NCBI GenBank assembly: GCA_030432315.1
Contig: JAUIHM010000020.1
Location: 1 to 41,074, forward strand
Direction: 5' to 3'
Length of the DNA stretch: 41,074 nt
Origin: Alphaproteobacteria bacterium
GTDB taxonomy: Bacteria; Pseudomonadota; Alphaproteobacteria; Rhodobacterales; Rhodobacteraceae
Shown here: piece by piece, positions 40,728-41,074 of the stretch
Numbering within the stretch: position 1 is the stretch's first letter
Layout: each line of letters starts with the position of its first letter
Made by a program: the position numbers and the translations under genes
The notes under the pieces: generated by a model
Told to the model about the DNA's origin: nothing
The model's database searches: none
The model's input: the letters and a program-made list of their open reading frames with translations, nothing else

Positions 40728-41074
40728 TCAGGCGGCGCCGGAATTGTTCTTCAGCAGATCGCGGATCTCGACCAGGATTTCGGCCTCGGACTGTTTTGCC
40801 GCCTCCTCGGCAACTTCTTCCTTCTTGATCGCCGCATCCTTGATCCGGTTGACCATCTTGACCAGCAGGAAGACGACCCACGCGACGATCAGAAAATTGA
40901 TCAGTGCGGTAATGAAGTTTCCGTAGGCGAACATCGCGGCATCATCACCTTCGCCGAGGCGGACGCCCATGCCGGAGAAATCTATCCCGCCGGTGAAGAG
41001 GCTGATGATCGGGTTGATCATGTCATCGACCAGCGAAGTGACGATTGCGGTGAACGCCGCACCGATGATGATCC
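40728..41074 (-). CDS. mscL: Large-conductance mechanosensitive channel (partial)
   Basis: Pressure-release channel of the inner membrane; 115 residues are visible and the N-terminus lies beyond the right edge. Reading from the edge gives [21 protein letters not shown], the end of the pore-lining helix and its loop. [24 protein letters not shown] (second helix) and a charged C-terminal helix ending [11 protein letters not shown] follow. All match MscL. The methionine in VDDMINP is internal, not the start. The hairpin at 40648-40677 lies downstream. Confidence 0.95.
   Translation of the reverse strand, partial: IIIGAAFTAIVTSLVDDMINPIISLFTGGIDFSGMGVRLGEGDDAAMFAYGNFITALINFLIVAWVVFLLVKMVNRIKDAAIKKEEVAEEAAKQSEAEILVEIRDLLKNNSGAA

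Noticed and set aside
1-41074. CRISPR arrays, insertion sequences, prophage, rRNA, riboswitches
   Set aside because: No regularly spaced repeats, transposase or phage proteins, rRNA segments or recognisable riboswitch cores were seen on either strand.

Overview
The window is high-GC DNA (clearly above 60 percent by eye) from what looks like an alphaproteobacterium, probably a member of or close to the Rhodobacterales. This rests on several points: an alphaproteobacterial LipB and ETF-ubiquinone oxidoreductase, the block DUF2007 / NPPY methyltransferase / polyprenyl diphosphate synthase / ispE / TPR protein / ETF-QO, an fdhD-mobA-mobB-moeA cluster, a DUF465 microprotein, and exported proteins ending in a VPLPA-CTERM-like sorting signal. 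The taxonomic placement is inference. There are no rRNA genes, CRISPR arrays, transposases or phage genes.

Region 1 (1-7663, minus strand) is a catabolic operon: Gfo/Idh/MocA oxidoreductase, family I CoA-transferase, enoyl-CoA hydratase, NAD-type aldehyde dehydrogenase, then a GtsA/MalE-like sugar-binding protein and two sugar ABC permeases, the second cut by the left edge. A strong sigma70-like promoter sits upstream. It carries two tandem LacI-type half-palindromes exactly 21 bp apart, one in the -35/-10 spacer and one over the predicted start of transcription. A sugar importer in one transcription unit with CoA-thioester enzymes is an unusual mix and does not match a named pathway that I recognise. 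Region 2 (7744-11374) holds rhlE with its terminator, a long noncoding leader, fabI, and a sulfotransferase gene that starts 10 bp after fabI.

Region 3 (11477-16957) contains a divergent XRE-cupin regulator and BenE-type transporter sharing a perfect 16-bp palindrome, a Bcr/CflA drug exporter, a type I sulfatase and xanthine phosphoribosyltransferase (gpt). Region 4 (16954-21098) is accessory in character. It has two tandem DUF2127 membrane proteins, the first translationally coupled to gpt; a DUF5661-like protein; and a tandem duplication of about 0.88 kb. One copy carries an intact VPLPA-CTERM-like exported protein plus a 3' scrap of a DUF1801 gene. The other carries a decayed copy of the exported protein plus the full DUF1801 gene. 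A TfoX N-domain protein follows.

Region 5 (21449-30792) is mostly housekeeping: tRNA-Leu(GAG), an exported peptidoglycan-binding-domain protein, lipB and thrS (whose stop codons overlap), an ABHD10-like hydrolase, a DUF465 microprotein, a DMT-family transporter, an NPPY methyltransferase, DUF2007, the polyprenyl synthase and ispE. Region 6 (30805-41074) has a TPR lipoprotein-like or exported protein, ETF-QO, greA, a two-TM coiled-coil protein of unknown function, moeA/mobB/mobA/fdhD for molybdenum cofactor and formate dehydrogenase maturation, azlCD, and mscL cut by the right edge.

The best candidates for something not yet described are the sugar-import/CoA-thioester operon with its paired operators, and the duplicated, half-decayed VPLPA-CTERM locus.
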